Source of the DNA: Ramazzottius varieornatus
Taxonomy: Eukaryota; Tardigrada; Eutardigrada; Parachela; Ramazzottiidae
NCBI GenBank assembly: GCA_001949185.1
Contig: BDGG01000002.1
Span: 7,654,772 to 7,718,771 of the forward strand
Reading direction: 5' to 3'
Length of the DNA stretch: 64,000 nt
A model generated the notes under the pieces. It ran no database searches. It saw only the letters and a list, made by a program, of their open reading frames with translations, and was not told the DNA's origin. The position numbers and the translations under genes are program-made. Every line of letters begins with the position of its first letter. Position 1 is the stretch's first letter. Shown piece after piece: positions 1 through 11,545 of the stretch.

Positions 1-129
1 TGCTGACACGTATTTTGTTTCGTCTTCAGATGAGTGCAGTGTTGCTGAGAAAGCTAATGAAAACTAATTAACCTGCGAGCCATCTGACATCTGTTGTCTC
101 AGAGTGGGGCAATTAGCACCGCTTCAATC

Positions 130-2279
130 ATGGTCATTATCGATTCGGGAGCGCACAACAAGCTGTCGACGAAGCGCAGCTCCAACATCCACTTTTCCCC
201 GAGCCAACCCTCACCTGCCTTCGACAACTCGTCACCTGAACCGGAAAGCACTGTTGGCAGTATGTCCTCAAGATCACAAGAACCTCACACTATCCTGATT
301 CGGAAGTCTGAGACGGGATTCGGGTTCAATGTTCGCGGACAAGTTGGCGAAGGCGGACCGATGAAGAGCATTAACGGTAAGCTAGCTCAGATTATGCTAA
401 TATTCATACGAGGACAGAATCAGATCGTTGTCTCAAGTGGCGCACAGTTCCATTGTTATTGACCAAAAGTGTGCGGCACTTTGGAAAACAATCTGGCTGG
501 AATTTTTTTCGCCCACGCGACTATCAAGTGATCACACGGAGTCTTCCCGCAGGGGAGTTGTACGCACCGTTGCAGCATGTAAGTGCAGTGCTGGAAGATG
601 GGGCTGCGGAACGAGCAGGGCTTCATAAAGGAGACAGAATCTTGGAGGTGAATGGGATCAGTGTGGAAGGTGTCACTCATAAGCAGGTAGTCGACTTGAT
701 ACGCTCCGGTGGACACACGTTATCCTTGACCGTGATATCGGTTACTCAAGAAGACGCCGAACGCCTCGAGCCACAAGAAGAGTCAACGAACCTTACCGTT
801 GATTATACAGGTAAATCAGAAACTCATCTGCCAGTTTATGAACTTTGCAAGCCATGTACCGTGAAATGTGAATATCATCATTCATCAAAGAACGTTCATT
901 TCCAATCGACGATGCGTAATTTCGCGGTCACGTGATGACGTTGAAAAGTACTTTTACCGGCTTCCGAATAGACAGGAGTTCGGTAAACAGACTCGATCAG
1001 ACCGTTTTCCCAAGTGGTGCATGCAGCCGGTGATATTGGCTGAAAGCGTGCGCCACTTGAGAAAACGATCTGGTCGAGTTTACCTACTGAGCTTCCCGCC
1101 GACTCTGGATTTATTGTTCGAGTGTTTTGTCTAGAACGTCGCTCACTGCCGATCAGCATTCCTGAATACAAGACAATCCAGAATCCTAGAACCGGTGAGA
1201 AGTTCACCGTGTTCTGCATACACATGGCCGGACGCCATCTTTGCTCGCGAAGGTATAAGCAGTTTGACGAGCTGCAGAACTCGTTGAAGCGCGAGTTCCA
1301 AGACTTCACATTCCCAAAGTTCCCGGCGAAATGGCCCTTCTCGCTGTCTGAACAACAAACAGACTCTCGCAGGAGGAAGCTGGAACAGTGGCTAGAGCGA
1401 ATATGCTCAGTCCGAGCCATCGCTGACTCGGAAATCGTACAGGACTTCCTCAACAGCGCAGACACTTTATCAAACTCAGACTCACTTTCCGATGTTGAAA
1501 TCAAAATCTTGCTTCCTGATAAACTAACAATCACACTGAACATTGACAAACAGTTACATACGCCAGTGGTGTACAAAATGTGCGCGGAACGAATTTCTTT
1601 CCCTAAAGACCTCCTCCCATACTTCGCGCTGTTCGAACTAGTCGAGTATTCCTTCGAAAGGAAACTGCGCGACGATGAACGTCCACACGACATTTACATT
1701 CACAACTACACAACAGCCACCAATACCTGCATAACATTCGGGCGATGGTTGTTCTCTCCCAGAAGAGAACTGGAACTAACGAAGCGCTATGACATCATCG
1801 CGAGGTATTTCTTCCATCAAGCGGTGGATGAAGTCAACCGTGGGCATATCCAAGCTGGTAACTGTCTTCATGAACTGAAGGCACTGCAGGATGACTCGAG
1901 AAGATCGGAATACCTTCAGATGTGTCGTACCCTACCAGGATATGCCCAGTGTTCTTTTCCGCCTTGCCCAAGTGACGCGCGGAAACCACGACAACTTCTT
2001 GTGATACCTATCGTGGCTTTCGCCCAGTTCAAATTATCGGCCTGTACTGCAGAAGGCGTTCCGGAAGGACAGGTGATCCAGTTCGACTGGGGAGACATTT
2101 CGGGGTGGTCGGTGCGTCGAGCGGACGAAGAGGAAACTTCAAGCTTCTCTTTCGACTACGCCAGACCGGAGAAGTCGGTGAGGACCGTCAAGATCTTCAC
2201 ACTGTTCCCGACGTTTCTGAAAGAATGCTTCGATCGTGTCAAAGCGGAACGGGAGGACGACGAGATAACTCTGTCGTAA
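130..2279 (+). CDS. SNX27: Sorting nexin-27 (PDZ-PX-FERM-like)
   Basis: Endosomal cargo adaptor that links PDZ-ligand receptors to retromer and recycling tubules. Exons 130-376, 553-810 and 1135-2279 sum to 1,650 nt (549 aa). Residues ~55-145 form a PDZ domain with the carboxylate-binding loop GFGFNVRG, followed by [23 protein letters not shown] domain starts around residue 170 (RRYKQF, then [10 protein letters not shown], which is nearly identical to known SNX27). A FERM-like C-terminal half follows, ending in a stop at 2277-2279. All three domains are in family order and length matches the family (about 530-540 aa). Both introns (377-552, 811-1134) carry a copy of the AAGTGGCGCAC palindrome. 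The ATG at 130 is the first Met in frame, but the reading frame stays open back to a possible splice acceptor near 100, so an upstream coding exon is possible. Confidence 0.93.
423..493. repeat. AAGTGGCGCAC palindrome, copy 1
   Basis: Intron 1 of SNX27. Left arm TCAAGTGGCGCAC, right arm GTGCGGCACTT with one mismatch, outer GATCGTT/AACAATC arms. Loop contains TTATTGACC. Confidence 0.8.
975..1097. repeat. AAGTGGCGCAC palindrome, copy 2 (long form)
   Basis: Intron 2 of SNX27. Outer arms GGTAAACAGACTCGA and TCGAGTTTACC, inner arms CAAGTGGTGCA and TGCGCCACTTG, loop GTGATATTGGCTGAAA. Confidence 0.85.
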
Positions 2280-3121
2280 AAATCGAAGAACCTTTTCTGT
2301 ACAAAAGTGTGATTTTTTCGTGATAATCAAAATTGGTTGGAACGTCTTTGCTCTTGAGCCTCTTCTTGTCGTGTTTCCTCTGTCGTTGATCAGGTACTGT
2401 TTTTATCTGTCCTGTTTATACCGTATTGCTGTTTTGAATATTCTATTTGTATCCCCGTTTTACTAAACCCGTGCTTTCTGGACTACACTTTTTAGTATGC
2501 TGCTACTTCCCTGCTTTCTTCGAACATGATCATGCTCATTAGTGTTTGTCAACGACTAGTCTAATCATAATTCGGCTCTGTTCTTCTGTTGCATGCGTGA
2601 TACCGCACCCTTTTTCGTGCTCGTTTGACGTCAGACAGTAAACTGATATTGTTATGAATCACCAAGTCGCTGGAAATCAGTCTGGTGCTTTATTTAACTT
2701 TCAACTAATAAACAAACAGCCAGAAAATAGGAAACAGTATGTATGTGCGGCAAACTACCAGATGCCGGCTACTGACAGTAATGACGGGAACGAAACTATA
2801 CAGAAGCCGTAAAGAACCCAGTCGTCGTCGTAGTGAACGCATACAGCTGGCATCTTGACTTCCGCTTCCCCATACAGCTCGAACACGAGACCCGAAATTT
2901 TAAAATAGTCGCTACTAATTGGGACGAAGAAGGGACCATTAGTAGGCAATTGTGCATGAATCATTTGGCTCTGAGTGCCTGGATTTCATTTTTTGCTACC
3001 GCTGAGCACGGACTGTACGGTAGTTCCCGAATATCGTGCAGCATTAACCGAATTCACGTAGCTGTTTTTCGGTATTTCCATCCCCCAAAGAATTCGTGAA
3101 GGGGTCCCTCGGAGGCAAAGC
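2280..3121. other. SNX27 3' region and intergenic gap
   Basis: No supported gene. A canonical AATAAA at 2707-2712 is a plausible polyadenylation signal for SNX27, giving a 3' UTR of about 430 bp. The rest is the probable 5' region of the SMYD gene; the in-frame stretch just upstream of its ATG is short and not convincing. Confidence 0.5.
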
Positions 3122-5044
3122 ATGGACTTCAATGTTGGAGACATTATTTTCCAGTGTGATCCTTGGGTCTTCACTGTTAGTGCGGAAGAAGCTGATAACT
3201 TTTGCCATAGATGTCTTCTAGAACTGGCCTTTGTCGCCGACGCGCCCAGCTTGACCAGTTGTTCGGGGTGCAACTTCGCCAAGTACTGTTCCAAAACCTG
3301 TCAGGTAAAGCCTGTGAAACACGTTCTGAACGTTTGGAATTGATCTAATGCCATGCCAGGGTGATAATGAATTAATGAGGGAAAATTGTAGGAAAAGGAC
3401 TGGAGAGGCCAACATCGGCTGGAGTGCCTTTCCTTTGCATCTTTGCGCGGCAGTGCGTTTCTGGATATCATACCCACCGATGCTCTTCTTACACTGAAAA
3501 CAATAATAAAACTCCAGGTAACTCATCAGAGTGTTGGGTCGTCGACCGGTTCGTAAGACTCAACCGTCTGAGGACTGGACGGCCCGGTCCGGGTGGGTGT
3601 GTGATGATGTGATCGTTGAGCGGAGAACCGGAAGTCCTTTCACCGGATAGTGCAAGTTTGTCAGTCTTTAGTTTATGTATCCGTTTTTGTCTACAGGACC
3701 AGGATGGATGGGAAGAAGAATGCGGTACGACGCATCGAACTTTCCGGTCACTGATTTCGCATCAAGAAGAGATCGAAGAAAACCAAGAGCTCATGGATAA
3801 GCTCCTCCTGTTCTACGAGGTCCTGATCGGGGACAACGACAGCATTCAGCCTATTTCTTTCAACACTTTCGTCGAGATCTCCGGCAAGTTGCAATCTAAC
3901 GCATTCGGGATAGTCAATGACACTTTCTTGAACGTGGGAGAAGGAGTCTATCTGGGACCCAGCATCATGGACCATTCTTGCGATCGGAACGCCACCTATC
4001 ACTTCGACGGACCCAGGATCACAGTCGTCGCTATCAAGCCTATCCTCCGTCTCCAGGAGGCCCGTAATTCGCTCTGAAACATCAAAGTCTCAGATAAACT
4101 TGACAGGATGTTCTTTTCTCTAGGTGCGAGTCTCGTACGTGGATTGCTTCGTCCCTCGTTCGATCCGTCGGAAGAAGCTCGAGGAAAGGTGTAAGGCTCG
4201 ATAACAGTATCTGTTATTTTGCGCTTCCGTTGATACGATTTCTTCCGCAGATTACTTCACATGCGACTGCCGCTTGTGCTCGGAACCTTCTTTGGTATCT
4301 TTACATTTTGGCCGATCGCAATATGTACCATAAATTTGTTATGTTTATCCACAGGCAGAGCAACTCGCCACTTCCTGTGCAAATACTCGTTGCGCCTGCG
4401 CAGTTCCGTGGGATGAAAGAGGGAACCTGCCTTGCGAAAACTGCGGTCTGGTGAACGCCCCTACCCCTCATTCTGAAAAGGCAACAGAAGTATTGAAGAA
4501 GCTTTCCATGTTGCACGAGGAGCGGCTCTTGGCGGAAGACGAGTCAAATCACAGCCTCCCAAAAGCGTCGATGCACTCGGGATCAGAAGTGTGTGGGGTG
4601 AACGGAGCACTACATGAAGTAGCCAGGTACCTGCACCCCCAGAATATGCTCCTTGGCTTGACATACGAACTCGCAGCAAGGATAAAATTGGACCAACAGA
4701 ACTTGGAGTCAAAGAAGGACCGGAAAGTTCTGGAAGAAGTAGTCTCACATACAACCGCGTCACTTCCGTCTTTGCGGTACGAGTACGGACTGCTGTCCTC
4801 GGTTCTTTGGACTTTTCATTCCCCTCCTGACGAAGGTATCGGTTGCAGGTTCTTCTATTCTTCGTTCGACATCGTCATTGGAATGACGCTTCTCACAATT
4901 GGCGACTTCCAACATCAGCTCGGAAAATACGATGAAGCTAAAGCCAGCTTGAAAGAAGCCAGAGACATTTTTGGTTTGATCGATGGTCGAACTCGTCCAC
5001 TGTACAAAACCGCCACGAACTTATTAGCGAACTGTGCTGAATAG
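3122..5044 (+). CDS. SMYD3: SET and MYND domain lysine methyltransferase (SMYD3-like)
   Basis: Protein-lysine methyltransferase of the SMYD family. Exons 3122-3304, 3392-3517, 3697-4063, 4131-4190, 4251-4294 and 4355-5044 sum to 1,470 nt (489 aa). An N-terminal half-SET leads into a MYND zinc finger (CHRC at residue ~29, CSGC, YCSKTC, HRLEC). The SET core holds DHSCDRN, the counterpart of the NHSCxPN cofactor-binding motif, and the post-SET zinc-binding segment reads CDCRLC. A long helical/TPR-like C-terminal domain follows. The exon 3 to 4 junction is the weakest: I used donor GTAATT at 4064 and acceptor GCGAG at 4130, because the stronger-looking acceptor at 4123 breaks the frame. The start at 3122 leaves a shorter N-terminus than vertebrate SMYD3. 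SMYD3 is the best fit; SMYD1/2 cannot be excluded. Confidence 0.85.
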
Positions 5045-5380
5045 TGAGCTCTGTTACGACTGTCATGATGAAATTATCTTTAGCCAGCAAAACAACAGGA
5101 AAGTAAGAAGTAAAGCGCCAACAATATACAGGAAAATATTATAGCCAAAAATCTCACAGACGGCCAGTGTGGACCCAAACCGGTTATGTCGGACATGTAC
5201 AGCGCTGTTATGAGAAATCAAACGTGACATCTAACGGAATGTCTCTCTACAGAGGACAAAAAGATCGTAAACATTTGAATGTATGGCTCTTGGCAGAAAA
5301 TTAAGCGTAAAAGAGCGAGAGAAACCGCGTTCCAGAGAGTCTTTTGTTAAAACGTGAGTAAGAACAATCAATACAATCAA
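5045..5380. other. Convergent 3' intergenic spacer
   Basis: Only 336 bp separate the stop codons of the SMYD gene (+) and SPTLC2 (-). It must hold both 3' UTRs. I see no ORF or strong repeat in it. Confidence 0.5.
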
Positions 5381-7361
5381 TTAATTAACTTCATCCAGTC
5401 CCTCTTTCTGTCTCCGAGTACTCTTCACCACAGCATTTGGCCCATGCTTCCTCGAATATTTAATATTCAGAATATCCCCGACTTCATCGGTGGCTTGAAT
5501 GACTCGGTCGAGCATCTCTTTCGTATGTGCGGCTGACAGGCAAAACCTGGCCCTACCCAGTTTTACCGGCGTGGCCGGGAAGCCAACCACGACCACTGCA
5601 ATGCCTCTCTGTAACATGAATCTTCCAAAAGTGGCAATCTTCGTAGGGTAAAATAAGAGTAAGGGGACGACAGGTGAGTCTTTATGACCATAAATTATGA
5701 AGCCGCGTTTCTTCAACTCTGCGCGAAAGTATCGAGTGTTCTCGGCTAGCTGGCGAATGCGCCGCATGCCTTCGCCAGTGCCGTCTTCGCCCATGATGAT
5801 GCGCATCGACGTCAGGATCTGTTGAGCAACTGCCGAAGGCATGGCAGCCGAGTAGATCATGCCGCCGGATGTATGTTTCAGGAAAGTGATGAGTTCGCGA
5901 CTGCCAGCGATGTAGCCTCCGGCCGAACCGAAGCTCTTAGTGAAAGTCCCCATCATGATGTCCACGTCGCGCGGGTTCAGGCCGAAGAAGTCAACGACGC
6001 CGCGACCTCGCGGTCCTAAGGCACCGATACTGTGGGCTTCGTCCAGGAAAAGGTAGGCTTTGTATTTCTTCTTCAGTGCAATAATTTCGGGAAGCTTACA
6101 TATCGAACCTTCCATGCTATAAACTCCTTCCACGATGATCAAAATCTGCAAAAGGAAAAACAGCCATGTAAAATCACTGGACGGTTCCCAAGCACCAACC
6201 CATCATCTTTTTATTGTATTTTGCCTGGATAGTATTAATTTTCGGTTGGACAAACCTTCTGGAAAGGGCGTCTTGTTCGCGGATGTCCAGCAATGACCAA
6301 CTCCTTCAGCTTATCCTCCAAATCCTTCATATCGTTATGTTTGAAAGTCTTGACGAACGCTCCGGACAACCTAACCCCCGTGATCAGCGAGCAATGGTTC
6401 AACGAATCACTCAACACGGCGCAATGCCGATCGACCAGTGCAGGTATATTAGCGCTGTTGGTGGCGAAGCCCATACCGAACGTCACCGCCGCTTCACAGC
6501 CCACGAATCTGGCCACCAGTTCCTCCAGTTCCAAATGCATAGCCGTGGTGCCCACATCCTCTCTTGCACTACATCCCGCCACACCGTACTTGTCAATAGC
6601 AGCTATGGAGTTGTCAGCGCACGGACCAAAGCATTCAGCAAAGCCCAGATAGTTATACGAGCCCATGTTGATGCACTCGATGGTGTTGCCTGTCATACTG
6701 AAAGCCCAACCAAAGCTGGGAGTTGATCGTTCTAGCAACTTTATTCTTTCGCCAGGCACGGAACATATCGGTCTGTTCCAGCAATCACGAATACGAATGT
6801 AAACGTTCCTGGTGTAGAAGTCTTCCCAGCTGCTGTACAGTGGAACGAAACCTTCGTTGCCTTTCTCCTTCGCCACTAAACTCTTCTCTATCCTCCATCG
6901 ACGCAAAAAGTCTCGTAGGTACCCGAATCTACGATGAAAATACGCTTAGGTACAGGCCACAATTACGCGGATGGAGAAACTTACAGCTGCAGAGTGACAT
7001 AACCACCAATAGTAAAGACATCGACATAAGACGCAGCAGCTTCAAATTCTTCGTCCTCCATTTTACACTCATCGCGATGTTCTGAGCCCGTGTCATATCC
7101 CTCAACTGACTGCTTGTCCTTGGAAGACAAATCAATGGCTACTATCTCGGATAGTGAGTCTGTGGAGCAGGAAGGAGTCAAGAGTTCACTGCCGGAGTCC
7201 AGTCCGGATCCAGCGTCACCATTAGCTTTCTCCAGACGTCCATTCGACAGCGTGGTCTGGCCGTTATGAGAGACCGTCCGTCGATGCTTGACGAATCCAT
7301 TCTTCGGACGGTGTATTACCCCGTTGAGTCCATCTTTCAGCTGCCCGTCCATCATGGTCAT
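5381..7361 (-). CDS. SPTLC2: Serine palmitoyltransferase subunit 2
   Basis: PLP-dependent catalytic subunit of ER serine palmitoyltransferase, which condenses serine and palmitoyl-CoA in the first step of sphingolipid synthesis. Exons (minus order) 6985-7361, 6256-6928 and 5381-6145 sum to 1,815 nt (604 aa). The N-terminus is Ser/Gly-rich; a membrane-proximal segment crosses junction 1 and ends [12 protein letters not shown], as in SPTLC2. The fold-type I aminotransferase core shows [33 protein letters not shown], and the PLP-lysine motif [13 protein letters not shown]. The Lys of TKSFG marks this as the catalytic LCB2 subunit rather than LCB1. The start ATG at 7359-7361 is followed two codons later by another Met. 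Family length is usual (about 560 aa) with a slightly longer N-terminus. Confidence 0.95.
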
Positions 7362-8295
7362 TGTGAAATCACAAAACAGAACAACGGAAGGAACCTTTGA
7401 GTTCGAGAATCAAGGAATGTAGAACTTCAATGCGGAATTTTTCGAAACTTGGAAAATGACCTGCAGGGCAAATTGGATGTCAGGGTTCGGCTTGTAGGAG
7501 TTAGTCATCTGAACCGAGTCGCCCGCCTGGTTCTTTCTTACCAACATTCGACACTACGAATGCGACGCGGTTTACGGTCTTGGTCTCGTTCCGGCTGCTC
7601 AAGCCGGTTCTTGCCGAACAGTTAAAACAGATAATGTTGTATGCATTTCCGTGAGACACGCGCTGCACGCTTCCCTGTGCTAGTGCACTGCGCAAGCACG
7701 GAGGAATGGACGCCTTGGGATTTCCCATGAATCTCGTGCGCCACTCCCGCGCATCTCGATAATGTTCTGCTGTGCTGTTTCGACGTTCGACAATCAATTG
7801 AGTTATAACTTTGCAGAATCGTTTAAAACAAGAAAACGCCGGAAGCTATGAGCTATCTCATATTTTGTCTGCACTCGTGGTGAACGTAGTTGGGATCTGA
7901 CATTAAATATTGGTGACGGCTGATGCGGAAGTGCAGAATCGTGCTGAATTCGACCATCTGTAACAATCTTTCTCATTCACCGCGCTGTCAAACGGCGCTG
8001 TGGTGTTGCGAAATGCTCAGGATCCCGGAGAACCTGAGCAGCGAACCAGGAAACCAACGAACACAAAGGAAAGCGACGAAGTAGGTTCTTTGTCCACACC
8101 ATGCGAGTTGATTCATCCTCGATTTTAGACTAACGTAAGTTAACTAGTCACGATAGAAAAAATATTACACTGTGAGTTTAGTCATCAATCAAACTCATTA
8201 GCATGCAAATTAAAATTTATAGAAAATTGGAATTTCCTAGCATCTAGAGTGCCAAGAACTTGATTGAATTGGAGTACGGTTTGGGCGCGGTTGCA
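7362..8295. other. SPTLC2 5' region / intergenic
   Basis: Presumed promoter and 5' UTR of SPTLC2 on the minus strand. An open frame at 7501-7797 (-) has no recognisable domain or splice context and was not called. No clear TATA box or repeat found. Confidence 0.35.
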
Positions 8296-8532
8296 ATGAT
8301 CGAAATGATCCCCTCCCTTAACGCCTCTGTCGCACGAATTCCACCGAAAACGCGTATCATTATTATGGCCATTACCGGCGCGGTTCTCGCTTTGGGCGTC
8401 GCGGGGGGATTTCTGCAAAAGAGAGTCTTATTCGATGAGAAAGTCCATTATGGGCTTGACGTCAAACCTGGTCACCATATTGAAAATTACGTGACTATTT
8501 TGATAAAATGGCGCAATGATAGCTTACGATGA
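8296..8532 (+). CDS. Possible small single-pass membrane protein
   Basis: Open frame of 78 codons with ATG at 8296. It has one hydrophobic stretch (roughly residues 18-40, RIIIMAITGAVLALGVAGG) flanked by basic residues, consistent with a transmembrane helix, then a charged tail. No family recognised and no splice partner identified; the ORF could equally be one exon of a larger gene or chance. Evidence is limited to ORF length and hydrophobicity. Confidence 0.25.
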   Translation: MIEMIPSLNASVARIPPKTRIIIMAITGAVLALGVAGGFLQKRVLFDEKVHYGLDVKPGHHIENYVTILIKWRNDSLR

Positions 8533-8648
8533 ACGGCGCGAGCCAATTTCGATCCCAATTTTCCGCTTGGTTTCTGGTTCGCCACTCCCAGCACTTCACC
8601 AGTCCAGAATAAAGTGGAGAAATTAAATCATCGACTTAAGACGGGAAC

Positions 8649-8655
8649 TATATAA
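8649..8655 (+). promoter_or_regulatory. TATA box of the peptide-precursor gene
   Basis: TATATAA, about 210 bp upstream of the ATG at 8861. The spacing allows a transcription start near 8680 and a 5' UTR of about 180 nt. Confidence 0.6.
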
Positions 8656-8860
8656 GAGCCACAGCGGCGTCGCCTACTTCCAAATTTCGTCAGACCGACG
8701 CCAGTAATCTTTTACTGCGCCACCCTGAAGTGGCAAGGCAGGAACCGAAGAACCCGATGACCTTTTCCACAACCAATCTTTCCAAAATTGATATTTTTTC
8801 GACGTTCCATTACCACTTTGGCCTTCAGTCCTGAGATCAGCGTACCCTATTCCCGTCGAA

Positions 8861-9295
8861 ATGTGTACAGCGAGTCTGTGGTTTGTTTTCCTGGTCCTTT
8901 GTGTGGCGACCTGCCTCGCGATACCGTTCGCCGATCCTCGTCTTCCAAGCCGTCCGCTGGGTGAGCTCCCTGAAAACGTATCTCACGGTGTTGTGTGTAA
9001 GTGTGTAGACAGCTGAATAGAACAAACTTTAAATTATTATTTTATCGCAGATGATATGGCGTTCGCTGGCTACTTACAGCTGCCGGACAAGAGGCGTCCC
9101 ATGGCGAAACGCCGATGGCTCTTCCCCACGCAGAACAGTCAGAAGAACCCGCTGGCTGCTCTTTATCCCAGCGGAGACTGCGGAGATGAGTTCGGTAACA
9201 TGCTCAACCAGTTCAGGCGGTTACCGAAGGGAAAAGGAAGGGATGACATGGTGGCCGCGCTTTTCTCCTACTGTACCGGAAGACCCGTCAAGTAG
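8861..9295 (+). CDS. Secreted peptide-hormone-like precursor
   Basis: Two exons, 8861-8960 and 9051-9295, give 345 nt (114 aa). Residues 1-20 are a clear signal peptide (MCTASLWFVFLVLCVATCLA, likely cleavage before IPFADP). The mature part is rich in dibasic processing sites: DKRR, AKRR, FRR, KGKGR. Processing at AKRR would release a peptide starting WLFPTQNSQ. Only two cysteines lie in the mature region (GDCGDEF and FSYCTGR), far enough apart for one disulphide, and CTGR could be an amidation site. The TATA promoter, short size and processing sites fit a neuropeptide or peptide hormone. I do not recognise the family; it does not match calcitonin, CCHamide, elevenin, CCAP or insulin patterns. 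Confidence 0.75.
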
Positions 9296-9932
9296 CCATA
9301 TCCAAGAAACTCCACGACCTACGAGAAGAAATGTCTAGTTGACATAAAGTGCTTCTCATTACCGATATCTCCTAGAGTATTTGACATTATGGCAGACCTT
9401 GGTTGCCAGCCAGCTTGTATCCTTAAAGCTTCCGCGTTCCTTGCAGCAGAACCTCGGTGAGGTCCCAGACTCAACGTTCCCCATGTGCATACGTACACTT
9501 TGCTCGGTCTCTCCATGAGCACTTCGTGATCCGCAGTTTTCAATTCAAATTCCGCATTTTACTTGATTGGTTCTGTACAGTACTCTTTCTCCTGCTAAGA
9601 GAAGGGAACTTCTGAAAGTATAAATTTTAGCCATCTTGTTTTCCGGAGCAAGTGCTTCTCACCTACCCTGGTCACTGAAGCTGGTCCGATCAATCGGATC
9701 CGAAAAAGTTTACCGCACACGCTTGCAGATTCCTTGACCGTGTCGTGTCACTCCCAAGTCCAAATCGTTTTGTGGGTCTCTGTGAGCCTTTCTTCACTCG
9801 TAGCCTCAATGCAGAATTTCCTGAATTTTTCTGAATGAAGAAGCAGTCACCTTATCGTCTTGAAGTTCAATTATGATAATACCTATGTTAAATAATCAAA
9901 CTTTCGGCAACTGTGACGGAGTTCAGGAGTAC
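9296..9932. other. 3' flank of the peptide gene, no gene seen
   Basis: No convincing coding sequence on either strand and no canonical polyadenylation signal recognised near the stop. It abuts the giant palindrome that starts at 9933. Confidence 0.4.
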
Positions 9933-11070
9933 TGTACACTGAGCCCGATAAGTAGAGTATCTGTCCACCCTATATTTTCATTCAAAATTCATAACTTCCT
10001 TCACTCTCACGCGATTTTGATAATTCGAACGTCTTTGTAAAGACCAGAGTTTTATCTTCCCGACCACGTGACTTTCTTATGACCAAATCAGCAAATCAAC
10101 TGACTGTATTCAGCCCTACGAACCTCAAAATACCTCTGTTTTCGGCTCCGTGTTGCGAAAGTCAGACAGTAGCTGGCAGAACGCGCTTGTAATCGTGACG
10201 TGGCGTCAACATCGGGCTTTCGAACAAGCCCATGTGAGAATTTTTCGGAGCTCTGTAATAAGATTTTCGTTTACTCGCCGGTATAGGTTTTTTGCCGCCT
10301 GAAGTACGCTGCGTCTCGCAAAGCTGCCCGTATCTGGGCTCTGGGCAGAGCTCCTCAGAAGTCTGGGGTCACGGCGTAGAGACATGATTGATGAAATTTA
10401 GACAAGGGCTACCCTTAAGCTACGGGTAGCTCAAGGGTAGGGGCGGGCTTGCCATGTGGAGGCCAAGAATTTTCAAGAACGACCTGAAACCCTCCATTGC
10501 CCTTGTTAAATTTCATCAGGTGTGCCTCGACCCCATGACCCCAGACTCCTGAGGAACCTTGCCCACAGCCCATCTTCCATTTCGACTGACTAAACGACCC
10601 AAACCACGAAGTCTGGTAGCTTTCATGAAAATGGTTACCATTTGAAGGTAACTTGGCTGCAAGGATAACGAAGACATAGCGTCAGCAGTACCCAATACCA
10701 AGAAAAAACAAGAAAGCTTTCTGGTTGGCGTGTTAACGAAAACTTCTTTACAGCGCTCCGAAAAAATTCTCACATGGGCTTGTTCGAAAGCCTAATGTTG
10801 ACCCCATGTCACGATTACAAGCGCGTTCTGCTAGCTACTGTCTGACTTTCGCAACACGGAGCCGAAAACAAGGGTATTTTGAGGTTCGTAGGGCTGAACA
10901 CAGCCAGGTGATTCACTAATTTGGTCAAAACAACGTCACGTGGTCGAGAAGATAAAACTCTGGTCTTTACACAGACGTTCGAATTATCAAAATCGCGTGA
11001 GAACGAAGGAAGTTATGAATTTTGAAGGGAATTACAGGGTGGACAGATACTCATGGGGCTCAGTGTACTG
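9933..11070. repeat. 1.14-kb giant palindrome / foldback element
   Basis: The left arm starts GTACACTGAGCCC and the right arm ends GGGCTCAGTGTAC. The arms can be followed inward with scattered mismatches (CAAAATTCATAACTTCCTT, CACGCGATTTTGATAATTCG, TTTCGGCTCCGTGTTGCGAA, GAACAAGCCCATGTGAGAA) to GATGAAATTTAGACAAGGG at about 10390-10408 and its complement at 10501-10518, leaving a loop of about 90 bp. The right arm has about 100 bp extra between 10560 and 10740. No transposase ORF lies inside, so this looks like a non-autonomous foldback or TIR element. Confidence 0.85.
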
Positions 11071-11545
11071 TCTGTAAAACAAGCAGTTCAGTCCGACAAA
11101 AAGCGAGCAGGGGAGTTCGAACCCGCACTGAAAGCGTTCGAACGCACGGCATTACTCAGTATAGAAGCGTGCGAGCATGATGTAAATTTTATAGGTGCGT
11201 TTGGTGCGCCATGAGGCCATTCTGACCGCATTTTCGTGTCATTCTTCATTCTTTAGTCTTCATTCCGTGTGAGATGAATCAGATGATGATCTCGTTCTCC
11301 ACACAGTCGTCAACCTTCACTTAGAATCCGGGAATCTGGAAGTCTGTCTTAGAAACCCAGGGCTACCGGAGACCAAAAAGAAACTTCCTGTTGCAGAACA
11401 AAAATCCCATCGCTGTCCCCCACGCGAAACGTTCTCCATAACGGAGCCCTGCTGATCGGATCTGACTCATCTGAATACCTTCTCGTAATCAAGAGTTCGG
11501 GACCAACACCATCCGCGGTCGGGAAGCGAGGAGGAGCTCGGGAGA
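11071..11545. other. Upstream region of RPP21, no gene seen
   Basis: No supported ORF, TATA box or repeat; presumably promoter and 5' UTR of RPP21. Confidence 0.4.

Noticed and set aside
4064-4123. GC-AG or phase-0 intron joining SMYD exon 3 to GTGCGAGTC at 4124
   Set aside because: Needs a non-consensus GC donor; GTAATT with acceptor GCGAG at 4130 keeps frame with a GT-AG intron and total length divisible by three.
7501-7797. 98-codon minus-strand frame upstream of SPTLC2
   Set aside because: No domain, no signal sequence, no splice partner; lies where the SPTLC2 promoter and 5' UTR should be.
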